A stretch of DNA of 37,128 nt, from contig DATFMH010000118.1 of the NCBI GenBank assembly GCA_035267045.1, positions 1 to 37,128 on the forward strand, given 5' to 3'. Position numbers and translations under genes: made by a program. Positions 9,047 to 16,113 of the stretch are shown here, piece after piece. How positions within the stretch are numbered: the first letter of the stretch is position 1; every line of letters starts with the position of its first letter. Source of the stretch: DATFMH01 sp035267045 (GTDB lineage Bacteria; Bacteroidota; Rhodothermia; Balneolales; DATFMH01). The notes beneath the pieces are model-generated. The model was not told where the DNA came from. It searched no databases and was given only the letters and a program-made list of their open reading frames with translations.

Positions 9047-10096
9047 TCATTTATCCCTGAATATGATCGTCTTGTTATGCTGTTCGTAAGTGATATTCAG
9101 TGATAATGAAAGGACTTTAAGTACATCATCCATCGACATATTATCATAGGTTGCCGTCAAAGTGCGATTTTTGAGATTTGGATCTTCAATTTTACAATCT
9201 ATGTCGTACCATCGCTCGAGCCTTTTAACTACGTCCCGGAAAGGTGTATTCCGGAACACCAGTTTCCCATCTGTCCAACCGGTATATCTGTTTAAGTCAC
9301 TTATATTCTCAAGGGTGAACTTTCCGGTATTTTCTAAGACTCCCATTCTATTCGGGGATATTTCACCCAGCTCTTTCTGTGGCTTACCATGTTTTATTTC
9401 ACCAAATGAAACCAATCCCTGTTTTACTGCTACGACAATCTGTGCGGGGTCATAAGCCATTACATTGAATTGTGTGCCAATATCTTTAACAAATGTATGA
9501 TTGGCGACCACCATAAATGGATGATTTTTATTATGCACCACTTTGAAAAAGGCTTCTCCCTGTAGATAAATCGTACGGGAAGCAAGGCCATAGTTTTTGG
9601 GTATGGATATCTTACTTTCCGAATTCAGAATGATATGCGTGCCATCATTAAGCTCCAGGGTTTTACGTTGACCTTTAGCTGTGGTGATATTTTGAAAGGC
9701 TAACTGATTATCACCTGGTTCTACTGAGTGATGCTTATAGAAAAACAGGGCCGCTACAATAAGCATAGCTGCAGCCGCTGCATAATACCAATGCCAATTA
9801 CTTTTCTTATGAACTGTAACTGTTGCCGGGTGGCCTTTTACACCTGATTTTTGGGGAATACGCTCACCACTTATGCTGGTTACATTTGATGGATGAACAT
9901 ACTTCTTTTGAAATTCTTTCCAGGCTTTCTGTGCATCAGCTTCAAATTCTATATTTTTTTCTTTATAAGCATTTTCAATAAATGTCTTAAAAAAGTCTTC
10001 ATTAGATGGTTTCTCCTGCAACCACTTAGCTAACTGCGCCAGTTCTTCTTTGGAACAGGAGCCATCTATATATTTATATAAGATCTGATAGTTCAT
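9047..10096 (-). CDS. FecR-like anti-sigma factor
   Basis: Inner-membrane regulator that holds the cognate ECF sigma factor until SusC signals substrate arrival. The cytoplasmic N-terminal part (about 1-100) contains a short FecR-N-like helical region (YKYIDGSCSKEELAQLAKWL). A single membrane helix spans about 104-120. The periplasmic FecR domain is at about 138-235 (KGQRKTLELNDGTHIILNSE) and a C-terminal DUF4974 domain at about 277-347 (FRDVVKRLERWYDIDCKI). All parts are intact. It precedes susC by 54 bp. The sigma gene lies about 560 bp upstream, an unusually wide gap for this pair, and the gap is filled with repeats. Confidence 0.93.
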   Translation of the reverse strand: MNYQILYKYIDGSCSKEELAQLAKWLQEKPSNEDFFKTFIENAYKEKNIEFEADAQKAWKEFQKKYVHPSNVTSISGERIPQKSGVKGHPATVTVHKKSNWHWYYAAAAAMLIVAALFFYKHHSVEPGDNQLAFQNITTAKGQRKTLELNDGTHIILNSESKISIPKNYGLASRTIYLQGEAFFKVVHNKNHPFMVVANHTFVKDIGTQFNVMAYDPAQIVVAVKQGLVSFGEIKHGKPQKELGEISPNRMGVLENTGKFTLENISDLNRYTGWTDGKLVFRNTPFRDVVKRLERWYDIDCKIEDPNLKNRTLTATYDNMSMDDVLKVLSLSLNITYEQHNKTIIFRDK

Positions 10097-10349
10097 AAAG
10101 TAATTTTGAATGTCATTTATTTAGATTACAACTGAGATTCCGGGTACCCTGTAATTTTTTAAAAAAAATTTTATCCACTGTTAATTCTAAGATAATTTAT
10201 AAGTGTTAGGATATAAGAAATGGGCGATAATTAAACACTTGATTATACGTAGGTTATGACAGCGTTTTGATACCAAATACCAGTAAACAGGGATTTCAAA
10301 TCAATACTATACTTCAACTAAGTCAACCATGCTATCGAATTGTCGTTAC

Positions 10350-10410
10350 GGACTCCGATGACGTCTTTACAACCTCCAAACGGCATCATCCTGACCGGGA
10401 TTCAGGATCC
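10350..10410 (+). repeat. Dispersed GTCATCC...GGATCC repeat, copy 2
   Basis: This contains GATGACGTC near 10358-10366 and a perfect stem, ATCCTGA (10388-10394) with TCAGGAT (10402-10408), followed by CC. It is a degenerate member of the same family as 451-486 and 19458-19661. Confidence 0.45.
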
Positions 10411-10505
10411 AACCAAAGTGCAGCCACAATTTTCAAATCATGTCTTGAGATTGCATGTGTAATTACAGCTAATAAATTAAAGAACACTTACAGCCCTTAA
10501 TCACG

Positions 10506-10535
10506 AGATTCCGCGTCGGAGCCCGGGATGACGTC
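10506..10535 (-). repeat. Dispersed GTCATCC...GGAATC repeat, copy 3
   Basis: On the minus strand this reads CGACGTCATCCCGGG followed by a GCGGAATC end. It is intergenic, between fecR and the sigma gene. Confidence 0.5.
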
Positions 10536-10614
10536 GTTTGGGGGACATTATATATCGTTGCTGACACCGGATTACTCATCAATCTATCAGAAGAAACCGA
10601 CTAACTATTAACAA

Positions 10615-10642
10615 ATCTGCGGTTAACTGAGAAAAACTGTGG
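10615..10642 (+). repeat. Short ATCTGCG-type repeat, third patch
   Basis: ATCTGCGG (10615-10622) is followed by AACTGAG and AACTGTGG (10635-10642), matching the style of the patches at 305-345 and 546-632. It lies immediately downstream of the sigma gene stop. Confidence 0.45.
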
Positions 10643-10657
10643 CTTGAATTAATTCTA

Positions 10658-11260
10658 TCAATGGATAGACAATGAGACATATAAACAACTTGCCATAATA
10701 CAGATAGGCAAAAATTGAGAGAGCTGATCACGTAATGTTTTTAATACTCTGCTCATTTGTGATTCTACCGTTTTAACTGATATTTCCAGATAATCAGCAA
10801 TTTCCCGGTAGGTCAGGCCCTCTTCACGATTTAATTTGTAAATACGCTTTGATTTGGTCGGCAATTCATCAACAACTTTATCGATGATCCGGATGACTTC
10901 CTCGTATTTTCCATCAGCTGAAGATGCCAGTGGGAAGATGTTGTCATTCATCTTTTGCCTGGTTTCCGCAATATAATCATCAACAATTTTCTGATGTTTG
11001 ATGTAGTTCAGGGCCTTATTACGGGTAGCATCATACAAAAGACCGCGCAGATGTCCATCAGGATCCAGTTGCAGGCGTTTTTCCCAGACAGTTGCGAATA
11101 CTTCCTGAACGACTTCTTCAGCAATAACTTCGGAATGGACATACTTCCAGCTAAACCTGCATAACGACGAATAATATTTTAGAAAGACAATTTCGAAAGC
11201 ATGCTCGTCCCCTTCACGTATCTTTTTTATTAATAAGGTTTCTTTATTAGCCGTTTTCAA
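10658..11260 (-). CDS. ECF sigma-70 family RNA polymerase sigma factor (TTG start)
   Basis: Extracytoplasmic-function sigma factor of the Bacteroidota polysaccharide-utilisation type, expected to direct transcription of the downstream fecR-susCD-GH66 genes. Region 2 spans about 15-85 (AFEIVFLKYYSSLCRFSWKY, then AEEVVQEVFATVWEKR). Region 4 spans about 125-182 (LNREEGLTYREIADYLEIS, then KTVESQMSRVLKTLRDQL), a clear helix-turn-helix. The C-terminus ends in a short hydrophobic tail (FLPICIMASCLYVSLS) of unknown use. The start codon is TTG at 11260: the sequence just upstream is an in-frame TAG, and no upstream or nearby ATG would keep region 2 intact. AGAAGG a few bases upstream may serve as ribosome binding site. 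Its length of 200 residues is normal. Confidence 0.9.
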   Translation of the reverse strand: MKTANKETLLIKKIREGDEHAFEIVFLKYYSSLCRFSWKYVHSEVIAEEVVQEVFATVWEKRLQLDPDGHLRGLLYDATRNKALNYIKHQKIVDDYIAETRQKMNDNIFPLASSADGKYEEVIRIIDKVVDELPTKSKRIYKLNREEGLTYREIADYLEISVKTVESQMSRVLKTLRDQLSQFLPICIMASCLYVSLSIH

Positions 11261-11587
11261 ATCTACCTTCTAAAACTATATGTTTCCTTTTATTGAATAT
11301 TATTTCACCGTATAATTTTTTAGAGGAATCAAAGATTATTACCTTTGGATATTACCTGGTTTCGAAGCTATATAATCTATTTCCTATGTGTACAGTCCTC
11401 TATTAGTAATGATTAGAATTAACACTATTTACGTCAAAATGCAATGATAATATTGCTTTTATGATGGATAAATCCGAAATAATCAGGATATATTCAAATA
11501 ATATAAAAACGTTTTTTATATAAGTACTACATCAAGATAATTCACATCTCAAATTTTCAGTAGTCGCGAAAGATACCGTACTTTAAC
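11261..11587. other. Intergenic region upstream of the sigma gene
   Basis: AT-rich sequence of about 330 bp with no supported gene or RNA. It must hold the sigma promoter, but only a TAGATTTG (minus strand, 11258-11265) matching TAnnTTTG was found, and that overlaps the start codon, so it is probably not the promoter. Confidence 0.4.
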
Positions 11588-11622
11588 AAAAAAAGCGACT
11601 GAACTTCCCGCCCAGCCGCTTT
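11588..11622 (-). terminator. Intrinsic terminator of glyS
   Basis: On the minus strand a 10-bp stem (AAAGCGGCTG with CAGTCGCTTT, one G-U pair) encloses an 11-nt loop and is followed by a run of T (plus-strand A-run 11588-11594). It starts about 30 bp after the glyS stop. Confidence 0.85.
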
Positions 11623-11652
11623 CTTAAATAATTTATATCTGATATAAATCCG

Positions 11653-13128
11653 TTAATCTTCCGGTTGCCATTCTTTCATTTTATCCCGGATAGCCCGATC
11701 CAGATTATCCCATGAAACACGTATCTGTTCCATTGAATCACGATCACGCAATGTCACCGTCTGATCATCAAGACTTTCAAAATCAACCGTAAAGCAGAAT
11801 GGCGTGCCTGCCTCATCCAAACGTCTGTAACGTTTACCAATCGATCCTTTTTCATCGTATTGAACTTTAAAATCATCGGAAAGATTATCCGTTATTTTAT
11901 GTGCGATCTCTTTCAACTCCGGTTTCTTGACCAATGGGAAAATACCGGCCGTTATTGGAGCGAGTTTCGGATGCATCTTCAAAACAGTGCGCGATTCGAC
12001 CGATCCTTCTTTTTCGCCGGCCACTTCCTCTTCGCGGTAAGCATCACACAACACCATTAATGCACACCGATCGAGGCCAATGGACGTTTCTATAACGTAA
12101 GGCACGTACCGTTCACGAGTCTGTTGATCGAAATATTCCAGTTTTTTACCGGAGTACTCCTGATGACGTGACAGGTCAAAATCGGTTCGGTTATGCACAC
12201 CTTCCACTTCCTGCCATCCAATCGGGAATTTGTACTGTATGTCGACGGCATTTTTAGCATAATGAGCAAGCTTGTCTTTGGGATGATCCACCAAGCGTAA
12301 GTTATCTTCACGGATACCAATACTCTTATGCCAGGATAACCGTTGTGCTTTCCAGTTTTCATACTGCTCATCATCCGTCCCCGGCTGAACAAAATATTGC
12401 ATCTCCATTTGTTCAAATTCTCTCATGCGGAAGACAAACTGACGGGCAACGATCTCATTCCTGAACGCCTTACCAATTTGTGCAATACCGAATGGGATAT
12501 TATGACGTGAGGTATTCATTACATTCAGGAAATTCACGAAAATACCTTGCGCTGTTTCCGGACGCAGATAAATGGCACTGTCATCTGCATTTCCGGTGAT
12601 GGCTCCCAGGTGTGTTTTAAACATCAGGTTAAATTGCCGAACTTCCGTCCAGTCGAATGCACCGGAATCGGGAGCATGGATCTCTTCATCAATAATAATA
12701 TCATAAAGATCTTCAGTCAGGCTTTTGCGGGTTCCTGTAGTATCTAGTAACTGTTGTACGCGTTCGGCATCGTCATCTTTACCCTTTGAGCGTAATTTCG
12801 TGATATAATCCTCGATTAAAGTATCAGCCCGATATCTCATCTTCGATTGCTTATCGTCAATCATCGGATCATTGAAACTCGTAACATGACCACTTGCTTC
12901 CCATACTTTGGGATGCATCAGGATGGAAGCGTCGAGCCCTTCAATATTATCATGTTTTTGGGTCATGGTTCTCCACCATGCATCACGAATATTGCGTTTC
13001 AGTTCAACCCCCAATGGACCGTAATCATATACAGCGCCGAGGCCGCCATAAATCTCGGATGATTGGAAAATGAATCCGCGTTTTTTGGATAATGAAACGA
13101 TCGTATCAAGACTGGTCAATTCTGACAT
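11653..13128 (-). CDS. glyS: Glycyl-tRNA synthetase, single-chain (alpha2) type
   Basis: Charges tRNA-Gly with glycine in the cytoplasm. This is the homodimeric class II enzyme (archaeal, eukaryotic and Thermus-like), not the bacterial alpha2beta2 form: one 491-residue chain carries everything. Visible landmarks are the N-terminal FIFQSSEIYGGLGAVYDYGPLG (about 19-40), RPETAQGIF (189-197), class II motif 2 around 222-243 (AFRNEIVARQF), motif 3 near 345-360 (ETSIGLDRCALMVL) and a C-terminal anticodon-binding domain with the usual GSIGKRYRR and AGTPFCFTVDFE stretches. An insertion of about 60 residues after residue 100 is normal for the family. It is monocistronic, with its own terminator at 11588-11622, and diverges from the aspartate-semialdehyde dehydrogenase gene. 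Confidence 0.97.
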   Translation of the reverse strand: MSELTSLDTIVSLSKKRGFIFQSSEIYGGLGAVYDYGPLGVELKRNIRDAWWRTMTQKHDNIEGLDASILMHPKVWEASGHVTSFNDPMIDDKQSKMRYRADTLIEDYITKLRSKGKDDDAERVQQLLDTTGTRKSLTEDLYDIIIDEEIHAPDSGAFDWTEVRQFNLMFKTHLGAITGNADDSAIYLRPETAQGIFVNFLNVMNTSRHNIPFGIAQIGKAFRNEIVARQFVFRMREFEQMEMQYFVQPGTDDEQYENWKAQRLSWHKSIGIREDNLRLVDHPKDKLAHYAKNAVDIQYKFPIGWQEVEGVHNRTDFDLSRHQEYSGKKLEYFDQQTRERYVPYVIETSIGLDRCALMVLCDAYREEEVAGEKEGSVESRTVLKMHPKLAPITAGIFPLVKKPELKEIAHKITDNLSDDFKVQYDEKGSIGKRYRRLDEAGTPFCFTVDFESLDDQTVTLRDRDSMEQIRVSWDNLDRAIRDKMKEWQPED

Positions 13129-13293
13129 GAAAAAAATTTTCTTTTTGAAATTCTATTTTGAAAAATATGTAATACTATTCATTCATACAGATCGTATGGT
13201 AATTACACTGCTCGTAAATGATGGTTCAAACACTCATATTGATAATAAATCATAAAAATATATTGCATTCTCTTAAGATTCTATAAAAATATG

Positions 13294-13301
13294 TATATTT
13301 G
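13294..13301 (+). promoter_or_regulatory. -7 box of the asd promoter
   Basis: TATATTTG matches the Bacteroidota -7 consensus TAnnTTTG exactly and lies about 100 bp before the asd ATG. A clear -33 TTTG at the usual spacing is not seen. The palindrome CCTCAA-aa-TTGAGG (13304-13317) sits where transcription should begin. Confidence 0.6.
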
Positions 13302-13402
13302 TACCTCAAAATTGAGGCAAAATATCGAAAATACGCTCTAATTAACAATTTTTTTACAGATCAATTAATATTTACACAACATAAAAAATACAAGTTAGCA
13401 TT

Positions 13403-14467
13403 ATGTCCCGTTTTAAAGTAGGAATTCTGGGTGCAACGGGTGCCGTTGGCCAGAAATTTATTCGATTATTAGATAACCATCCGTGGTTCACAATCACAGC
13501 TCTTGGAGCTTCAGAACGCTCATCCGGTAAGAAGTATAAGGAAGCGGTCAACTGGATAGAACCATCCTCCATACCAAAAGATGTCTCTGATATATCGGTA
13601 TCCGATTGTAAACCTGAGGAGATGACGGATGTTGACTTTGTATTTTCAGGCCTCGATTCAAGTGTCGCTACCGGCATCGAGCTGGCCTTTGCAAAAGCCG
13701 GTATTCCGGTCATATCCAACGCCAAAAATTACAGGACCCATGAAAATGTACCGTTATTGGTTCCGGAAGTTAATCCTGATCATATCGAGATGATCGATAA
13801 CCAAACCTTTACCGAAAACGGCAGCGGATTTATTGTAACCAACCCTAATTGTGTGACGGTCCCGCTCGTGATGACCTTGCGCCCCATTTATGATGCTTTC
13901 GGTATCGAGTCCCTGATTATGACCTCCATGCAGGCTATATCCGGAGCAGGATACCCGGGAGTTCCAAGTCTCGATATCACCAATAATGTGGTCCCTTATA
14001 TCGGTGGCGAAGAAGACAAAATAGCTTCCGAACCATTGAAATTATTAGGGAAATTGAATGATGGGAAAAAAGTTGATCAAGCTGATTTTACCATTCATGC
14101 TACCGCCACAAGAGTTCCTGTAATCGAAGGCCACCTTCTTTCCGTTACACTGAAGCTTAAAAAAGTACCCTCTTCTATCAAAGATGTTAAGGCTGCCATT
14201 CGTGACTGGAAAAGTCCCATTGCCGACCTGAATTTACCTACAGCTCCTGAAGTAGCCCTCAAGTTATATGATGAGCCATCGTACCCCCAACCACGTTTGC
14301 ATGCTTACGAAGGAAATGGCCTGCAAACAAGTATCGGGCGCCTGCGGAAGGCTTCTGTGTTTGATATTTCATTTGTAACAATGGCTCACAATACCGTTCG
14401 GGGTGCCGCCGGCGGTGCTATATTAAACGCCGAATTACTTGTGGAAAAAGGTTATCTAAAATCCTGA
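13403..14467 (+). CDS. asd: Aspartate-semialdehyde dehydrogenase, archaeal/fungal type
   Basis: NADP-dependent reduction of aspartyl phosphate to aspartate semialdehyde, a branch point to lysine, diaminopimelate, threonine and methionine. The N-terminal Rossmann motif GILGATGAVGQKF (7-19), the active-site cysteine in NPNC (Cys150) and the motif MQAISGAGYPGVPSLDI are clear. The C-terminal half has the catalytic-base region TATRVPVIEGHLLSV and ends with HNTVRGAAGGAILNAELL. These motifs and the 354-residue length fit the archaeal/fungal branch better than the classic bacterial Asd. The ATG at 13403 gives the Rossmann motif its usual position near the N-terminus. It is monocistronic, with a strong terminator 22 bp after its stop. 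Confidence 0.95.
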   Translation: MSRFKVGILGATGAVGQKFIRLLDNHPWFTITALGASERSSGKKYKEAVNWIEPSSIPKDVSDISVSDCKPEEMTDVDFVFSGLDSSVATGIELAFAKAGIPVISNAKNYRTHENVPLLVPEVNPDHIEMIDNQTFTENGSGFIVTNPNCVTVPLVMTLRPIYDAFGIESLIMTSMQAISGAGYPGVPSLDITNNVVPYIGGEEDKIASEPLKLLGKLNDGKKVDQADFTIHATATRVPVIEGHLLSVTLKLKKVPSSIKDVKAAIRDWKSPIADLNLPTAPEVALKLYDEPSYPQPRLHAYEGNGLQTSIGRLRKASVFDISFVTMAHNTVRGAAGGAILNAELLVEKGYLKS

Positions 14468-14488
14468 TATTTATTAAAATTATGGTAT

Positions 14489-14523
14489 AAAAAAAGCCGG
14501 AACTGAACGTTTCGGCTTTTTTT
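14489..14523 (+). terminator. Intrinsic terminator of asd
   Basis: AAAAAAAGCCG (14489-14499) pairs exactly with CGGCTTTTTTT (14513-14523). The stem extends by G-U, A-U and A-U pairs around a 7-nt loop. The T-run is part of the 3' arm. Confidence 0.92.
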
Positions 14524-14690
14524 ATTTGTTGTGCTGTTATGTAAAACTATTGTATGCTTAATTAACAATGTCTTATATAATTTGACATTGAATTATGATG
14601 GCAATCTCTTAACTTATCATAGTTTGTGTCGATGGTTCTTTACTCAAAATTATATCGATCTATCAATAAAGTAATCAGCAATGAATAATT

Positions 14691-16034
14691 ATGAATCATA
14701 ATAAGAACAAATTACCGGTTCTAAATTTTAAAAATATGCGCTCTCTGAATAAAACTCTCGGCTGGATATTTATTTTACTCATAACCGTTGGATTAAATAA
14801 TTGTGCTTACAGCAACGGACATAAAGACCAGCCCATTCATTTTGAACCTAACAACGGAGGGTTAACACTTCCAGCAGGATTCCAGGCCGTTGTGGTAGCC
14901 GACAATATCGGATCCGCCCGTCACATTGTTATTCGTGATAATGGCGATATCTATGTGGCCCTGGAACATATGAAAAATGGTGGTGGCATTGTTGCCATGC
15001 GGGATAATAATGGTGATGGGAAACCAGACGTCATTAAATATTTTGGTAATAGCGGTGGTAACGGAATAGCTATCCACGATGGTTACCTTTATTTTGCTCC
15101 CGATACCGCTGTCTGGAGATATAAACTAACGAAGGGTCAATTGGTACCCGATGGTACTCCTGAACATATTGTGGTAAACTTACCGCATAAAGGAGATCAC
15201 CATACAAAGTCTATTACTTTTGATAATCAGGGTAACATGTATTTGGATATCGGCAGCCCGACCAATGCCTGTCAGCAACCTGAACGCTCTAAAGGAGTGC
15301 CCGGCCTGGATCCTTGTCCACAATTGAAAACACGTGCCGGCGTCTGGGAATTTAAAGCGGATCAAAAAGATCAGAAATTGGCTAATGCCCATCATTACGC
15401 AACCGGGATACGAAATGGTGTGGGAATCACCTGGAATTCCGATGTGAATAAACTTTATGTCGTACAAAACGGCCGGGATCAGTTGCATCAACTCTGGCCG
15501 AAATATTTTACTCAAAAACAAAGTGCCGAATTACCTGCCGAAGAGTTTATGTTAGTAAAAGACGGATCCAATTTTGGTTGGCCATATGCTTATTATGATC
15601 AGTTTCAACATAAAAATGTCCTTGCACCTGAATACGGTGGGGACGGCCAAAAAGTAGGACGTGCTGCAAACTATGATGATCCCATAATGGCGTTTCCGGG
15701 ACACTGGGCACCATTGGGACTAATGTTCTATACCGGGAATCAGTTTCCATCCAAATTTAAAAACGGTGCATTTATCGCTTTTCATGGTTCATGGAACAGG
15801 GCTCCTTTACCTCAAGCTCCCGGCAGAATAGTATTTGTACCATTTCAGGGAGATAAACCCGCTTCTGATAAATGGGATAATTTTGCCACAGGATTTGCAG
15901 GTGTTAACCAATTATCATCACCGGGCCAGGCAAAACACCGCCCCGTTGGACTCGCACAAGGACCAGATGGTTCGTTGTATGTTACGGATGATTCGCATGG
16001 TACCGTATGGCGCATCATGTATACCGGGAAATAG
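14691..16034 (+). CDS. PQQ-type sugar dehydrogenase lipoprotein (L-sorbosone dehydrogenase/AA12-like)
   Basis: Six-bladed propeller of the quinoprotein sugar dehydrogenase group that includes L-sorbosone dehydrogenases and AA12 pyranose dehydrogenases. It is expected to oxidise an aldose or glucosone in the periplasm using pyrroloquinoline quinone. An internal ATG (residue 16, position 14736) begins a better signal sequence. A possible lipobox LNNC gives Cys38. Motifs typical of the group are GIRNGVGITW, GSNFGWPY, AFHGSWNRAPLPQAPGR and HRPVGLAQGPDGSLYVTDD. No CxxCH heme motif is present, so it is not fused to a cytochrome. PQQ dependence is inferred from the family. It is convergent with the gene for a PqqU-like receptor, which supports the inference. 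Substrate is unknown. Confidence 0.8.
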   Translation: MNHNKNKLPVLNFKNMRSLNKTLGWIFILLITVGLNNCAYSNGHKDQPIHFEPNNGGLTLPAGFQAVVVADNIGSARHIVIRDNGDIYVALEHMKNGGGIVAMRDNNGDGKPDVIKYFGNSGGNGIAIHDGYLYFAPDTAVWRYKLTKGQLVPDGTPEHIVVNLPHKGDHHTKSITFDNQGNMYLDIGSPTNACQQPERSKGVPGLDPCPQLKTRAGVWEFKADQKDQKLANAHHYATGIRNGVGITWNSDVNKLYVVQNGRDQLHQLWPKYFTQKQSAELPAEEFMLVKDGSNFGWPYAYYDQFQHKNVLAPEYGGDGQKVGRAANYDDPIMAFPGHWAPLGLMFYTGNQFPSKFKNGAFIAFHGSWNRAPLPQAPGRIVFVPFQGDKPASDKWDNFATGFAGVNQLSSPGQAKHRPVGLAQGPDGSLYVTDDSHGTVWRIMYTGK

Positions 16035-16113
16035 CATAGAGAGAGTTATTAAGTTATTAGGTGTATTAAGTTATAATCAGGCACTCTAATTATACTCAAT
16101 AACTTATTACACT

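Larger units (their letters stand above)
10097..10657. other. Repeat-rich spacer between fecR and the sigma gene
   Basis: No gene is supported here. An open frame at 10267-10500 (+) is formed largely of repeat sequence. The spacer carries GTCATCC/GGATCC repeat copies around 10350-10410 and 10506-10535 and an ATCTGCG patch at 10615-10642. No clear Bacteroidota -7 box for fecR was found. A lone AAGTGTTA at 10201 resembles half of the AraR operator but has no partner half. Confidence 0.5.

Noticed and set aside
10201..10208. AAGTGTTA upstream of fecR as an AraR site
   Set aside because: Only one arm matches. The opposite arm shares few positions with the araB operator, and the dextran-type locus has its own sigma/FecR control.
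10267..10500. 77-codon plus-strand ORF between the sigma gene and fecR
   Set aside because: It is built from the dispersed intergenic repeat sequence, its product shows no domain, and no ribosome binding site or promoter is evident.
16036..16113. Possible bidirectional terminator between the dehydrogenase and the TonB receptor
   Set aside because: The AT-rich repeats around GTGTATTAAGTTAT and ATAACTTATTACAC pair imperfectly and lack GC pairs, so a terminator cannot be claimed.
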